Source: Opitutaceae bacterium EW11 | GTDB taxonomy: Bacteria > Verrucomicrobiota > Verrucomicrobiia > Opitutales > Opitutaceae | Assembly: GCA_003054665.1 (NCBI GenBank) | Contig: QAYY01000001.1 | Location: 237,501-301,500, forward strand | Direction: 5' to 3' | Length of the DNA: 64,000 nucleotides | In this document: positions 63,436 through 64,000 of the stretch, one piece after another | How positions within the stretch are numbered: position 1 is the first letter of the stretch | Layout: every line of letters begins with the position of its first letter | Program-made: the position numbers and the translations under genes | Notes under the pieces: model-generated | Seen by the model: the letters and a program-made list of their open reading frames with translations, nothing else | Databases searched by the model: none | What the model was told of the DNA's origin: nothing

Positions 63436-64000
63436 ATGCGTGCCCCTCTCCTTCTGCTCGGTTTAGCCGCCGTCCTGAGTCTCGCGGGATGCACCCGCCG
63501 CGAGAGTCCCGCCGAGGAGGGGCGCAGGACCCACACGCTGCACATCGGCAACTATGCTGAGCCGCGCGATCTCGATCCGCACGTGGTGGTGGCCTACTCG
63601 GACTACAACATCCTCATCGCGCTTTTCGAGGGCCTCACGGTGATCGACGAGGCGACCTCCGAGGCCAGGCCGGGCATCGCCGAATCCTGGGACATCTCGC
63701 CCGACGGCTTGACGTACGTGTTTCACCTGCGCAACGCGCTCTGGTCCGACGGCGCGCCGGTCACGGCCGAGGACTTCGCCTTCTCGATCCAGCGGATCCT
63801 CACCCCGAAGCTCGCCTCGGAATACAGCTACATGCTCTACCCGCTGAAGGGCGCGGAAGAATTCAATCTCGGCAAGACGACGGACTTCTCGACCGTCGGC
63901 GTGCAGGTGATCGACCCGAAGACGCTCAAGCTGACGCTCGGGCGCCCGACGCCGTATTTCCTCACCCTGCTCGGCCACCAGGCCTGGTATCCGGTGCAGA
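63436..64000 (+). CDS. Peptide ABC transporter substrate-binding lipoprotein (partial)
   Basis: The first 188 residues of an OppA/DppA-type binding protein, cut by the window end. A lipoprotein signal peptide ends with LSLAGC (lipobox, Cys about residue 19). HIGNYAEPRDLDPHVVVAYSD, LFEGLTVIDEATSEARPGIAESWDIS and YVFHLRNALWSDGAPVTAEDFAFS are family hallmarks. It is divergent from the GYF-RDD gene with 155 bases between. The permeases and ATPases would lie beyond the window. Confidence 0.92.
   Translation, partial: MRAPLLLLGLAAVLSLAGCTRRESPAEEGRRTHTLHIGNYAEPRDLDPHVVVAYSDYNILIALFEGLTVIDEATSEARPGIAESWDISPDGLTYVFHLRNALWSDGAPVTAEDFAFSIQRILTPKLASEYSYMLYPLKGAEEFNLGKTTDFSTVGVQVIDPKTLKLTLGRPTPYFLTLLGHQAWYPVQ

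Noticed and set aside
1-64000. CRISPR arrays, tRNA or rRNA genes, insertion sequences, prophage
   Set aside because: I looked for repeated spacers, tRNA T-arm motifs, transposase motifs and phage genes and saw none; the holin-like gene at 28951 belongs to the YqjE family, not to a phage.

Overview
The window is a 64 kb piece of a GC-rich bacterial chromosome with no rRNA, tRNA, CRISPR array or insertion sequence that I can see. The gene content suggests a Gram-negative member of the Verrucomicrobiota, probably class Opitutia. The pointers are a PEP-CTERM protein with autotransporter-type beta-strand repeats, heptose and GDP-fucose enzymes, FloA with two NfeD proteins, an Asp23/AmaP pair next to accBC, many ECF sigma/membrane-protein pairs, and a large MoxR cluster. 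The taxonomic call is inference; no marker RNA is present to confirm it.

Layout. 0.5-6.6 kb (+): a bifunctional L-fucokinase/GDP-fucose pyrophosphorylase, then accB, accC, an Asp23-family protein and an AmaP-like membrane protein. 6.7-12.9 kb (-): manA, an AsmA-like protein, grpE, dnaJ, an RfaE2-type heptose adenylyltransferase, purN and prmA. 13-16.6 kb (+): ftsK and a RodZ-like protein. 16.7-20.3 kb (-): two NfeD proteins, floA and an unknown membrane-anchored protein. 20.5-28.6 kb (mostly +): a mutarotase-like enzyme, tatA, a Smr-domain protein, several membrane proteins, an OxyR-like LysR regulator with a near-ideal OxyR operator over its own start codon, and a long U32 peptidase. 28.7-33.4 kb (-): an AlgB/KinB-like sigma-54 two-component pair followed by DUF883, YqjE-like and DUF3185 membrane genes, with a DUF1328 gene just upstream. 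33.8-37.7 kb (+): an ECF sigma/membrane/Spy-like operon, an adenylate-kinase-like protein with an extra C-terminal half, and a helical unknown.

37.8-48.4 kb (mostly -): pcm, a MacAB-like efflux operon (adaptor, ATPase, two permeases), a SlyD-type isomerase, then ybbA-ybbP divergent from a TesA-type esterase, the same arrangement as in E. coli. 48.4-51.4 kb (+): a probable structured RNA with a strong terminator, then an 812-residue PEP-CTERM protein. 51.6-53.8 kb (-): an ECF sigma factor and a YfbK-like anti-sigma/von Willebrand protein that has lost the whole von Willebrand A domain in frame. 54.0-63.3 kb (-): ten tightly packed genes running GYF-RDD, zinc-finger membrane protein, unknown, B-box membrane protein, DUF4129-like, DUF4350, MoxR, DUF58, SpoIIM-like and RDD. 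The window ends inside a peptide-binding lipoprotein gene.

The most unusual items are the OxyR-like regulator with its peroxidatic cysteine replaced but its operator intact, the YfbK-like protein without its core domain, the ten-gene MoxR cluster with three zinc-binding/GYF membrane partners, a 20-bp-periodic nested inverted repeat between accB and accC, and the putative noncoding RNA upstream of the PEP-CTERM gene.
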